Part shown: in pieces, positions 1 to 9,232 of the stretch
How the letters are laid out: each line of letters begins with the position of its first letter
Position numbering within the stretch: position 1 is the stretch's first letter
Source: Mauremys mutica
Lineage: Eukaryota; Chordata; Testudines; Geoemydidae
DNA length: 64,000 bases
Reading direction: 5' to 3'
NCBI RefSeq assembly: GCF_020497125.1
Contig: NC_059072.1
Location: 76,825,697 to 76,889,696 of the forward strand
Made by a program: the position numbers and the translations under genes
The notes under the pieces: model-generated
Told to the model about the DNA's origin: nothing
Databases searched by the model: none
What the model saw: only the letters and a program-made list of their open reading frames with translations

Positions 1-237
1 TGAATCCAGACACCTCTGTCTCCAGAGCAGGCTGGAGAGAGGGAGGAGGGGGGAGGTTCCTCCTCTGTGAATTGATCTGTGTTCCCAAGGGGGGAAACAG
101 GGGTGTCCCGGCCCACGGAATTGACCGGGTGGTGGCAGCCGAAGGGGAGACCTACCCTAGGATTTTGGGGTGGGGGGAAGACATGCGGGTCCTCACTTTG
201 AAACTGCCCAGTTTCAAGTGAGGGTAGACTCCTGACA
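1..237 (+). repeat. 5' LTR, 3' portion only
   Basis: The sequence repeats 6174-6409 almost exactly, including the ending TGACA directly before the primer binding site. The first part of the LTR lies before the window. Confidence 0.93.
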
Positions 238-262
238 TGGTGGCAGCGGAGTTTCGAACCCA
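238..262 (+). promoter_or_regulatory. Primer binding site, tRNA-Leu-like
   Basis: TGG follows the LTR end immediately. The stretch begins TGGTGGCAG and continues into TTCGAACCC, which looks like the complement of a tRNA 3' end plus T arm. It resembles the tRNA-Leu complement (TGGTGTCAGGAGTGGG...) with small indels. The tRNA assignment is inference; the position is what is expected for minus-strand priming. Confidence 0.6.
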
Positions 263-972
263 TTGTTACAAGCAGTTTTTTTCAGCTGGGCTACGCTGAA
301 GGGAGCTATTCTCTTCTTCTAGAGCAGGAAAGCAACCTGACAGAAGAGGGAGTTTACAGTTTCAGCCAGGTTGGCTGGAGGGAATTAAGTTTCCAGCAGG
401 CTTTGTTGGGAAACAGATTTTCTTTCTTGAAGCAGTTTTCAGGGAGGAGTTTTTTTTTTCTCTGCTGGCTATGCTGAGGAAAAACTCTTCCCTAGAGGTG
501 TGTCCTTCCTTTGTGATATCAGGTATCACTCAGGATTCCTAAGGTGGGGGGAAGTGCTCGACAAAGTACATTCCCATCCAACAGGAAAAACAGGTTTGGG
601 GGGGGGAAGAGACAAACCCTCCAGCCAGGTTTTTTTTTCTCCCTGTGTCTTTTGAAAGGATCAGAAGACAGGAGAACACAAATCCCTGAGGAATAGACCA
701 GATTTTTCTCAGGGGTATTGTTAGCAGCAGCCTTTCAGCTGGGCTGCTGGGTACAGCAACTCAGAGCAGAGGGAGACAGAGGAATTTTTTTTTTACTCTT
801 TCCCTCTTTCTCAGTACAAAGCAGTAACATTACACAAACCACAGTTTGCTATACAGAGGATTGCTTTATCTTTCTGTACTCAAGTTATCATAGCCAGGGT
901 TAGGGACTGTCAAACACCACAAACAGTTCACGGACTGCAGAGGGGTGTGGCCAGCGCCAGGACACAGACACA
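263..972 (+). other. Untranslated leader of the Gypsy element
   Basis: About 0.7 kb between primer binding site and gag ATG, with many T runs and no credible ORF. A 61-codon ORF at 718-903 has no recognisable domain. The region probably holds packaging signals, but none can be identified by eye. Confidence 0.6.
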
Positions 973-3900
973 ATGAGTGCCAAGGCCGCATCTAAACTGG
1001 AAACAAGACACAAAGAACTGCAATTACAAGACATGGAATTACAATTAAAACTCAAGGAGATTGAAATGAAAGAAAAAGCCAAACAGGCTGATCACAAGAG
1101 AGAAATGGAGATAATACAAGCCAAAGAGGCTGAGCACAGAAGACAATTAGAGTTAAAAGACAAAGAACTGGAAATCCAGAGACAGGCTCTGGAATTAGAA
1201 AAAACTAAACAGCAAACTCCACCCAATCCAACCCCTCTTCAACCTACTGATCAACCTTCTCGGAGAAAATTTCCCGCCTACAGGGCAGGTGAAGATGTTG
1301 AGGCCTTTTTAGAAAACTTTGAGAGGGCCTGTATTGGATACCATCTTCCTAAAGATCAATACATGCTGGAGCTGAGGTCACAGCTCAGCGGACAATTATC
1401 CCTGGTGGCAGCTGAAATGCCTAGAGACCTGATGGACGACTTTCCACTGTTCCTAACCAAGGCCAGACTCAGAATGGGCATCACCCCTGATCACGCCCGT
1501 CAGCGTTTCAGAGCCCAGAAATGGAAACCAGAGATGTCATTTCCAGAGCACGCTGCTTACCTGGAAAAACACTATTTCTCCTGGATATCAGGATCCAAGG
1601 TTAAGGAGCTAGACGACCTACACCTCCTGATATTGATGGAACAGTTCCTAGATGGTGTTCCTGAGAACATTAGACGCTACATCCAAGATGGTAAACCAAA
1701 AACTCTCACTGAGGCAGGAGAGATTGGAGCCAGATGGATGGCATCGGTAGACAACACGAAAGGTACTGCCAAGGGGAGCGAATCCAACAGGGTACACACC
1801 GACACTAAACCCTACCGTCGCGGACCAATCAAACCCACACCTACAACCCACGGACAGTCACACTCTACCTCTTCTTCTACCTCACCAGTCTCCAGTAGAC
1901 CAACACAAACCGGTGACCCATCAACTGGGCGATGTTTTCAATGCAATGAATTGGGGCATATCAAAGCCAAATGCCCAAAGAACCTAAACCGAGTGCAACT
2001 CCTTGCACCTTCACACCAAGGAAAGCCGGACATAGATGTATCTCAAATACCCTTAGAACATAGGGAAACTTTGAGAGTGGACGAAAAGGAGATCATCGCA
2101 TGGAGAGACACTGCAGCACATGTGTCAGCTATCCACCGAACCTTCGTGGACCCCAAATTCATCAACCAGAAAACCAAAGTGACAATTCGACCCTTCATGT
2201 CAAAACCTGTAACATTACCTACAGTGCGTTTACCTGTCCAGTACAAGGGCTGGTCAGGGAAGTGGACTTTTGCTGTCTATGACAACCATCCGATTCCCAT
2301 GCTACTGGGGAACGACTTGGCCCGACACATTGAACAGCAAAAAACAGAGGGAGTGGTTACACGCAGCCAAGCCAGACGAGCTGCCGGACCCATCCCTGTT
2401 CCTGAGCCATCCACCGGGACCCCGTCTGTGTTACCAGAGACCCAGACAGAGGTGGTGGAACCGGATCCCAGGCCAACATCGACAGCAGCCATAGTTCATC
2501 CAGTCCCAGAACCGGAACTGGAAGGGCACCCAGCGCCAGCACCGGCGCCAGCTATTACAACTCCACCGCCAGAGGGCGACAACGGGCCAGAACTGGAAAA
2601 ACCAGCAGACAACCCTACCCAAGAGGCTCAGCCGGAGCCTGAAATGACGCCTTGTGCACCAGCGGAGAGCGGTTCACAGTCAACGGAAACAACCTCATCA
2701 CCTACATCGCTCCCAGAGGAACTGGTGTCTCCCGCCTCAAGGGAACAGTTCCAAGCAGAGCAGGAAGCCGATGACAGCCTCAAGAAAGCATGGGCGGCGG
2801 CACGCAGCAACCCACCGCCTCTCAGCTCTACTACCCGATCCCGGTTCGTTGTGGAGACAGGACTTTTATACAAGGAATGTCTTTCTGGTGGACACCAGGA
2901 GGGCTGGCATCCTCAAAAACGGTTGCTAGTTCCGACCAAGTACCGGGAAAAGCTCTTAAGCTTAGCCCATGATCACCCTAGTGGCCATTCTGGGGTGAAA
3001 CGAAGCAAAGACAGGTTGGGAAGGTCCTTTGACTGGGAGGGGATGGGCAAGGCGGTAGCCACTTACGTCCGGTCTTGTAAGGTATGCCAAACGGTAGGAA
3101 AACCCCAAGACCAGATCAAGGCCCCTCTCCAACCACTTCCCATAATGGAGGTCCCATTTCAGCGAGTAGCTGTGGATATTATGGGTCCTTTCCCAAAGAA
3201 GACCCCCAGAGGAAAGCAGTACATACTGACTTTTGTGGACTTTGCTACCAGATGGCCGGAAGCAGTAGCTCTAGGCAACACCAGGGCTAACACTGTGTGC
3301 CAGGCCTTAACTGACATTTTTACCAGGGTGGGTTGGCCCTCTGAAATTCTTACAGATTCGGGAACAAATTTCCTATCAGGGACCATGAAAGACCTGTGGG
3401 AAACTCATGGGGTGCATCACTTGGTTGCCACCCCGTACCATCACCAAACTAATGGCCTAGTGGAAAGGTTCAATGGAACTTTGGGGGCCATGATCCGCAA
3501 ATTCGTCAATGAACACTCCAATAATTGGGATCTAGTGTTACAACAGTTGCTGTTTGCCTACAGGGCTGTTCCACATCCGAGTTTAGGATTCTCACCATTC
3601 GAGCTGGTGTATGGCCATGAGGTTAAGGGGCCATTACAGCTGGTAAAGCAGCAATGGGAGGGGTTTACACCTCCTCCAGGGACTAACATTCTGGACTTTG
3701 TAAGCAACCTTCAAAACACCCTCCGAGACTCTTGGGCCCTTGCTCGAGAGAACTTAAGAGATGCTCAAGCGGAGCAAAAGGTCTGGTATGATCGACATGC
3801 CAAGGAGCGGTCCTTCAAGGTAGGAGACCAGGTCATGGTCTTGAAGGCGCAACAGGCCCATAAGATGGAGGCGTCCTGGGAAGGACCATACATGGTCCAG

Positions 3901-4416
3901 GAGCGCCTGGGAGCTGTTAACTACCTCATAACATTCCCTGATTCCTCTTTAAAGCCTAAAGTGTTTCATGTTAACTCTCTAAAGCCCTTTTATCCCAGAG
4001 AATTACAGGTCTGTCACTTTACAGTTCAGGAAGGAGATGACACCGAGTGGCCTGAAGGTGTCTACTACGAAGGTAAAAGAAATGGTGGTGTGGAAGAGGT
4101 GACCCTCTCCACAACCCTACAACGTCTACAGCGGCAACAGATCAAGGGACTGTGCACTGACTTCGACCCCTTGTTCTCAGCCATCCCAGGACGGACTGAG
4201 CAAACCTACCACTCCATTGACACAGGTAATGCTCACCGATTAGAACACCACCCTACCGGGTGTCACCTCATGCCAAAGTTGCTATTAAACAGGAGATTGA
4301 CAACATGTTGGAGATGGGTATCATCCGCCCTTCTACCAGTGCATGGGCATCTCCAGTGGTTCTGGTTCCCAAACCAGATGGGGAAATACGCTTTTGTGTG
4401 GACTACCGTAAGCTAA
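973..4416 (+). CDS. gag-pol: Gag-protease-integrase polyprotein of Gmr1-like Gypsy element
   Basis: This 1147-codon ORF begins with a charged Glu/Lys/Gln-rich coiled coil (residues 5-80), followed by a capsid related to the SCAN domain (about 97-256). A CCHC zinc knuckle lies at 321-334 (CFQC...GHIKAKC). A protease-like segment follows, with DTA at 379-381 where DTG or DSG is expected and LLGND at about 444-448, then a Pro/Glu-rich linker (about 460-560). Integrase has an HHCC zinc finger (His 666 region to Cys 702/705), catalytic Asp 735, Asp 795 and Glu 831 (DD35E spacing) and a GPY module near 971. About the last 60 residues are out of frame: homology to RT moves to another frame near 4235, so the stop at 4416 is not the natural end. 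The ATG at 973 is the first in frame before the coiled coil. Apart from that slip the ORF is open, consistent with recent activity. Confidence 0.92.
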   Translation: MSAKAASKLETRHKELQLQDMELQLKLKEIEMKEKAKQADHKREMEIIQAKEAEHRRQLELKDKELEIQRQALELEKTKQQTPPNPTPLQPTDQPSRRKFPAYRAGEDVEAFLENFERACIGYHLPKDQYMLELRSQLSGQLSLVAAEMPRDLMDDFPLFLTKARLRMGITPDHARQRFRAQKWKPEMSFPEHAAYLEKHYFSWISGSKVKELDDLHLLILMEQFLDGVPENIRRYIQDGKPKTLTEAGEIGARWMASVDNTKGTAKGSESNRVHTDTKPYRRGPIKPTPTTHGQSHSTSSSTSPVSSRPTQTGDPSTGRCFQCNELGHIKAKCPKNLNRVQLLAPSHQGKPDIDVSQIPLEHRETLRVDEKEIIAWRDTAAHVSAIHRTFVDPKFINQKTKVTIRPFMSKPVTLPTVRLPVQYKGWSGKWTFAVYDNHPIPMLLGNDLARHIEQQKTEGVVTRSQARRAAGPIPVPEPSTGTPSVLPETQTEVVEPDPRPTSTAAIVHPVPEPELEGHPAPAPAPAITTPPPEGDNGPELEKPADNPTQEAQPEPEMTPCAPAESGSQSTETTSSPTSLPEELVSPASREQFQAEQEADDSLKKAWAAARSNPPPLSSTTRSRFVVETGLLYKECLSGGHQEGWHPQKRLLVPTKYREKLLSLAHDHPSGHSGVKRSKDRLGRSFDWEGMGKAVATYVRSCKVCQTVGKPQDQIKAPLQPLPIMEVPFQRVAVDIMGPFPKKTPRGKQYILTFVDFATRWPEAVALGNTRANTVCQALTDIFTRVGWPSEILTDSGTNFLSGTMKDLWETHGVHHLVATPYHHQTNGLVERFNGTLGAMIRKFVNEHSNNWDLVLQQLLFAYRAVPHPSLGFSPFELVYGHEVKGPLQLVKQQWEGFTPPPGTNILDFVSNLQNTLRDSWALARENLRDAQAEQKVWYDRHAKERSFKVGDQVMVLKAQQAHKMEASWEGPYMVQERLGAVNYLITFPDSSLKPKVFHVNSLKPFYPRELQVCHFTVQEGDDTEWPEGVYYEGKRNGGVEEVTLSTTLQRLQRQQIKGLCTDFDPLFSAIPGRTEQTYHSIDTGNAHRLEHHPTGCHLMPKLLLNRRLTTCWRWVSSALLPVHGHLQWFWFPNQMGKYAFVWTTVS

Positions 4417-5513
4417 ATGCTGTAACTCGTCCAGACAACTATCCAATGCCACGCACTGATGAGCTATTGGAAAAGTTGGGACGTGCCCAGTTCATCTCTA
4501 CCATTGATTTAACCAAGGGATACTGGCAGGTACCACTAGATGAACCCGCCAGGGAAAAATCTGCCTTCATCACCCATGCAGGGGTGTATGAGTTTACTGT
4601 GCTTCCGTTCGGACTGCGGAATGCACCTGCCACCTTCCAAAGGCTGGTGGATGGTCTACTAGCAGGATTGGAAGACTGTGCAGTTGCATACCTTGATGAT
4701 GTGGCCATTTTTTCTGATTCATGGCCCGAACACCTAGAACATTTGAAAATGGTTTTAGAGCGCATCAGGCAGGCAGGACTAACTGTTAAGGCCAAAAAGT
4801 GTCAAATAGGCCACAACAGAGTGACTTACCTAGGACACCAGGTGGGTCAAGGAACCATCAACCCCCTACAGGCCAAGGTGGAGGCTATCCAACAGTGGCC
4901 TGTCCCAAGGTCAAAGAAACAGGTCCAATCCTTCTTAGGTTTGGCCGGATATTACAGGCGATTTGTACCACACTACAGCCAAATCGCTGCCCCACTAACT
5001 GATCTGACCAGGAAAACCCAGCCAAATGCAGTTAAGTGGACTGATGAGTGTCAGAAAGCCTTTACCCAGCTTAAGGCGATGCTCATGTCGGACCCTGTAT
5101 TAAGGGCCCCAGACTTTGACAAACCCTTCCTAGTTACCACCGATGCATCTGAACGTGGGGTAGGAGCGGTACTAATGCAGGAAGGACCGGATCACAACTT
5201 CCATCCTGTCGTGTTTCTCAGCAAGAAACTGTCTGAGAGGGAAAGCCACTGGTCCATCAGTGAAAAAGAATGTTACGCCATTGTGTATGCCTTGGAAAAG
5301 CTACGCCCATACGTTTGGGGCCGGCAGTTCCAGCTACAAACTGACCATGCTGCGCTAAAGTGGCTTCACACCAACAAGGGAAACAACAAGAAACTTCTCC
5401 GCTGGAGCTTAGCTCTCCAAGACTTTGACTTTGACATTCAACACATTTCAGGAGCTTCCAACAAAGTTGCTGATGCACTCTCTCGTGAAAGTTTCCCAGA
5501 ATCAAGTGGCTAA
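4260..5513 (+). CDS. pol: Reverse transcriptase-RNase H of Gmr1-like Gypsy element
   Basis: The 417-codon ORF copies element RNA into DNA (RT) and removes template RNA (RNase H). RT motifs include FCVDYRKLN (about residue 46), LPFGLRNAPATF and the catalytic YLDD at 144-147. RNase H follows with TTDAS (Asp about 295), a Glu in the SEKECYA stretch, Asp about 362 in QTDHAAL, and Asp about 405 in VADALSR. Nothing follows RNase H, since integrase lies upstream. The frame differs from the upstream ORF, which overlaps it by 157 bases, and the listed start is a GTG codon. RT-like sequence continues in frame upstream of 4260, so this is the continuation of the gag-pol frame after a one-base slip and not an independent gene. 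Programmed frameshifting is possible but no obvious slippery heptamer is seen. Confidence 0.92.
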   Translation: MSPHAKVAIKQEIDNMLEMGIIRPSTSAWASPVVLVPKPDGEIRFCVDYRKLNAVTRPDNYPMPRTDELLEKLGRAQFISTIDLTKGYWQVPLDEPAREKSAFITHAGVYEFTVLPFGLRNAPATFQRLVDGLLAGLEDCAVAYLDDVAIFSDSWPEHLEHLKMVLERIRQAGLTVKAKKCQIGHNRVTYLGHQVGQGTINPLQAKVEAIQQWPVPRSKKQVQSFLGLAGYYRRFVPHYSQIAAPLTDLTRKTQPNAVKWTDECQKAFTQLKAMLMSDPVLRAPDFDKPFLVTTDASERGVGAVLMQEGPDHNFHPVVFLSKKLSERESHWSISEKECYAIVYALEKLRPYVWGRQFQLQTDHAALKWLHTNKGNNKKLLRWSLALQDFDFDIQHISGASNKVADALSRESFPESSG

Positions 5514-5629
5514 AAACTGTTCTTAATATGTTTGCATGCTTAGTAGTCGATGTAATAGTGCATGTGTTTTATTACTCTGGTTGTTTTACAGTTCTAGGAG
5601 GAAATCGCCGCCAGTGGATCCCACTGTGA

Positions 5630-5643
5630 CGATTTGGGGGGCG
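5630..5643 (+). promoter_or_regulatory. Polypurine tract
   Basis: A run of G residues after GATTT lies directly upstream of the 3' LTR start (TGTCATG at 5644), where plus-strand DNA synthesis is primed. A short untranslated stretch (5514-5629) separates it from the RNase H stop. Confidence 0.7.
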
Positions 5644-6409
5644 TGTCATGAATAGTTAGTAAAGGGTTAAAGCATAGTACCTGGTGGGCATCTGACCTGA
5701 GGACCAATCAGGGAAGAGAATTTGAAACTCCTAGGAGGGAACTTTTCCCTCTGTTTGGGGGGGTCTTGGTCTTTGGCCGTTTGGAGTTCAAGAGACCAGA
5801 CGAGTTAATCAAGTCCCTACAAGTTCCACCTTTCTGAACTAATTTCTTCTAGTCAAGATAGTGAGTATTAGAAAGATACTTTGTGTCCTATCTAATAATC
5901 CTATGTTTGCAATTCTGTGTGTTTGTTATTGGTTATTCTTAATTCTGCTTGTACTGGTTGTACTGAGAAAGAGAGAGAAGTCTCCCCAGAACTTAGCAAG
6001 GTTATACCCTATGAGTGCCCAGCTTGGATTCATAGAGATTCTGTATTTTCTTTTGTTCTCTTAATAAATTCTTTTCTTTTCTTTGGACTTGGTTAATTCC
6101 TTCCCTTGGGGAAATTCAGGGGAAGGGGAGGGGGAAGTGGGCTGCTTCCCTGTGTGTAGAGATTCAAGGCGTTTGAATCCAGACACCTCTGTCTCCAGAG
6201 CAGGCTGGAGAGAGGGAGGAGGGGGGAGGTTCCTCCTCTGTGAATTGATCTGTGTTCCCAAGGGGGGAAACAGGGGTGTCCCGGCCCACGGAATTGACCG
6301 GGTGGTGGCAGCCGAAGGGGAGACCTACCCTAGGATTTTGGGGTGGGGGGAAGACATGCGGGTCCTCACTTTGAAACCGCCCAGTTTCAAGTGAGGGTGG
6401 ACTCTGACA
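5644..6409 (+). repeat. 3' LTR, complete (766 bp)
   Basis: Begins TGTCATGAA and ends CTCTGACA, so TG...CA termini are present. An AATAAA polyadenylation signal lies at 6063-6068. The last 236 bases match the start of the window. The 67-codon ORF inside it (5861-6064) is incidental. Confidence 0.92.
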
Positions 6410-6606
6410 CCCCCCCACCCACTGCGTGGCTGGTAGCTTGGGGAAGATTGCCGGTGACCAAACACAGAAAAGATCATCGGCATTTCACTCCTCCCCTCCC
6501 CCCGCTTCGCTACGTGCAGGAAAGTATTTTTTTTAAGCTGCTGCACTCCACGAACCCAGTAGAAAAATGGCCACCCCCCTTACTTAAATTCCTGATTTTT
6601 AACCAG

Positions 6607-6900
6607 GTTATCCTGAACGATATCACTTTGCTGAGGATAACAGAACAAGATAAAGAGCGGATGCTTCTTGAATGCCAGCAGTCACCGGGACCATACGCTG
6701 CTATGCTTTGCCACGCAATGATACCTGATTACTTGCTACATGCATGGCGTGGTAAAGTGTCCTACCATGGTGGGCGGAACAAGGCTGCCTTGCCCAGAAA
6801 CCTTCTGCAAAGGCTTCTGGAGTACCTACAGGAGCGCTTCATCGAGATGTCCCTGGAGGATTTCCTCTCAATCCCCGGACATGTTAACAAACTTTTCTAA
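6607..6900 (+). CDS. BEN-domain-like exon in DNA transposon
   Basis: The segment reads open for 97 codons to TAA at 6898-6900. A plausible splice acceptor (TTTTTAACCAG) ends at 6606; open frame upstream of it runs back into the Gypsy LTR and is not meaningful. The central part (GPYAAMLCHAMIP, then RGKVSYHGGRNKAALP, then NLLQRLLEYLQERF) follows the pattern of BEN domains: YA..L...FP, a glycine-rich loop, K.AL and a final helix ending in an aromatic residue. BEN domains occur in chromatin factors and some DNA viruses and bind DNA or proteins. The match is from memory of the fold pattern. It faces the MYB/SANT-like exon downstream. The first exon is not in this window or was lost to the Gypsy insertion. 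Confidence 0.42.
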   Translation, partial: VILNDITLLRITEQDKERMLLECQQSPGPYAAMLCHAMIPDYLLHAWRGKVSYHGGRNKAALPRNLLQRLLEYLQERFIEMSLEDFLSIPGHVNKLF

Positions 6901-7005
6901 GTAACTATACTGTCTGCGAATGCATCCCAAGTCCTCAGGGCAAATCAATCATTAAAAAAGGCTTGCTTAAAAAACAATGTTTGCTATTTGCAAAGGTACA
7001 CTCAC

Positions 7006-7558
7006 CAGAGCTCCCTTCTATGGCGTCATTGTCTGGGATAGTGGCTTGTGAGGGCTGGGAGGAGGGTAATTCCGTCAGGGTGATAAAAAGCTCCTGGCTG
7101 CTGGGGCTCACGGAGTGCTGTGTGCTGTCTGCTAGGTCTTCCTCCTCTTCTTCATCTTCATCTTCCCCGTCTGCATAATCCTCAGCCATGGCAGAGATTA
7201 CAACCCCCACCTCGGAATCCACGATCAGGGGTGGGGTACTTGTGGCACAGCCCCCTAAAATTGCATGCAGCTCAGCATAGAAGCGGCATGTTTTTCGACC
7301 TGCCCCTGACCTTCCGTTTGCTTCTTTGGTTTTCTGGTAGGCTTGTCTGAGCTCCTTAACTTTCACTCTGCACTGCACTGAGTCCCTGCTGTGGTCTTTA
7401 TCCGTCATAGCCTTAGAAATTCTTTCAAATACTTTTTCATTTCGTCTTTTGGAACGCAGTTCTGTTAGCACTGAATCCTCTCCCCAGATAGCGATCAGAT
7501 CCAGTACCTCCCGTGCAGTCCATGCTGGGGCTCTTTTACGATTCTCAGGAGACTGCAT
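7006..7558 (-). CDS. MYB/SANT-like DNA-binding protein, exon 1
   Basis: The open frame runs 7678-6935 on the minus strand. I place the start at the ATG ending at 7558 (MQSPENRKRAPAW), because conservation-like sequence begins there. A trihelix/Myb_DNA-bind_4-like domain follows, with spaced Trp and helices (APAWTAREVLDLIAIWGED, then QCRVKVKELRQAYQKTKEAN, then CRFYAELHAILG). An acidic Glu/Asp run comes next. A strong 5' splice donor (CTG|GTGAGT) at 7006/7005 suggests the remaining codons to 6935 are intronic. Such proteins accompany PIF/Harbinger transposases and help them bind transposon ends. The frame is intact, so the copy is relatively young. A host gene derived from such an element is the alternative, but the transposon terminus next to it argues against that. 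Confidence 0.68.
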
Positions 7559-7946
7559 TGTTAACTGTGCTGATGAGCTGTGCGTGGTCACCTGTGCTGA
7601 TGAGATCTCCACGCTGGGGAAGCAGGAAATGAATTTCAAAAGTTCGCGGGGCTTTTCCTGTCTACCTGGCCAGTGCATCCGAGTTCAGAATGCTGTCCAG
7701 AGCGGTCACTGGTGCACTGTGGGATACCGCCCGGAGGCCAATACCGTCGATCAGCGGCCACACTAACCCTAATCCGATATGGTAATACCGATACTAGCGT
7801 TACTCCTCTCGTTACGGAGGAGTACAGAAACCGGTTTAAAGAGCCATTAAAATCGATATAAGGTGCCTCCTAGTGTGGACGGTTGTGGCCTTAAATCGGT
7901 TTTACGCTCCTAAAACCGATTTAAACGCCTAGTGTAGACCAGGCTT

Positions 7947-8985
7947 CATACACTAACTCTCTCCATGATAATAGCTAGTGTTGCTCATGGGGAACTAATG
8001 TCTCCACTAGAAACACAGCAGGGGGCAGCAGAAACACACTGAATGGCATTCAGACTTTCCTCTCTGCCCAACCTCAGACAGTAATGATCAGGTATTGCTC
8101 TATCACCCCAGACATCTCACTTGTTTAGTTTCACAAGGCTCAGTCTTAAGCAACATGTGTATTTTTCATGCAAATATCCCTGGTAATGAAAAATAAGGAA
8201 AGAAAAAAAACTGAGAAAATACGTCAGCAGATTTATCACAAAAATAGAAAGTTTTATTTCAAAACTCGTCACTGCTGTGGATACCCATGGGTTGTTAAAT
8301 TGTACTTGTTTGTCTTTGTTTTTGGCTCACAAAGCAGAAAGTCCTATTCTTTTCTCTATTCCTATTGTCTTAAACTGACTTAGTATGAGTGGCATGGTTT
8401 ACAGTAGCTTGCTAATAAGATCATAGGGTAGGTATTATAAAGCTAAAAATAAGTTTGTTCCACTGAGAAAGTATTTCCATTTTAGAGTCTTTGACACATT
8501 GAAAATAATGATAAAATAACAGGAAAAATTATAAAACGTATCATTAAAAAAAAAAGAACAAATATACCATTTGTTCCCTAGCTGAATGCAATTTTTTTTG
8601 GCCATGTTCTTCTTTGGATACTGTTACTTCTCAGATATAAATTCTTCTTGGGCCTTAGTCAGATGAAGTAATGTTCTAATAAATCAATCTAGTGAGATGC
8701 CTAGTCTGATTATCTTGATTCATCTTCTGTGCAAGCTGCTGCTATATGTGTGTAATAATATATCAGAGTGGGTAGCATTGTAAAAACCTGATTCTCATAT
8801 AATTAGACATTTGTTATGGAGAACTATATAATTATATAACAGCTCAAGTAGACAGGGACCAAGCCTTCCATTGTATGCTACTGAAGCATGGGTAATTTGT
8901 TACCCATTGTATTCATCTGCCTCATTCCATTGTTTTACTGATTATATATAAAACCATCGGTAATCAAAGCCTAGGGAGTTCAAGC
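7947..8985. other. AT-rich intergenic DNA
   Basis: Only short random ORFs, A/T runs and no recognisable repeat or gene. Confidence 0.5.
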
Positions 8986-8989
8986 AACT

Positions 8990-9232
8990 ATGGTCTTGTC
9001 TGTACTGAAAAAAGCTTTGCCAGTATACCTATACTGGTATACCAGTAAACCCTCCTAGTGTAGACACGGCTGATACTGGCAAAAAGAGTGATTTTGCACC
9101 TAAAGCTTATATATCAGTTCCTCTAAGCAAAATAACCTTTGCTGGCAAAAGCACTTTCCTCCCCCCAGTATCACTATGTCTACACTATGGTTTTTGCCAG
9201 TATAAACATGTTGTAAAAAATTACACCCGTAA
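8990..9232. mobile_element. Non-autonomous DNA transposon (MITE-like)
   Basis: Contains repeated TTGCCAGTAT and TAGTGTAGAC/GTCTACACTA in opposite orientations near its two ends. It shares TTTTGCCAGTATA and AAAAAATTACACCC-like motifs with the copy at 27734-27996. No coding capacity. Ends are approximate and no target duplication was found. Confidence 0.5.

Larger units (their letters stand above)
1..6409 (+). mobile_element. Ty3/Gypsy LTR retrotransposon, Gmr1-like (5' end cut by window)
   Basis: The order is partial 5' LTR (1-237), primer binding site (238), leader (to 972), gag-protease-integrase ORF (973-4416), RT-RNase H ORF (4260-5513), polypurine tract (about 5630-5643) and 3' LTR (5644-6409). 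Integrase lies upstream of reverse transcriptase, which is the Gmr1-type order and not the usual Gypsy order. The overlapping LTR portions (1-237 and 6174-6409) differ by only two substitutions and one 1-base indel by eye, so the insertion is young. No envelope-like ORF is present. The left target duplication is outside the window, so insertion boundaries cannot be confirmed. Confidence 0.93.
6410..7945. mobile_element. PIF/Harbinger-like DNA transposon remnant, one end
   Basis: The segment holds a BEN-like exon on the plus strand and a MYB/SANT-like exon on the minus strand, then a CpG-rich subterminal stretch ending AGTGTAGACCAGGC near 7944, which looks like a terminal inverted repeat of this class. 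The left end is missing because the Gypsy 3' LTR abuts it at 6409, so the Gypsy element may have landed inside the transposon. No transposase is seen here. Class assignment rests on the MYB-like accessory protein and the terminus. Confidence 0.6.

Noticed and set aside
1261..1740. Host SCAN zinc-finger gene
   Set aside because: The SCAN-like region is followed by a CCHC knuckle, protease and integrase between LTRs, so it is a retrotransposon gag.
6343..6606. N-terminal part of the long plus ORF that reaches 6900
   Set aside because: It begins inside the Gypsy LTR and crosses the insertion boundary; only the part after the splice-acceptor-like site is meaningful.
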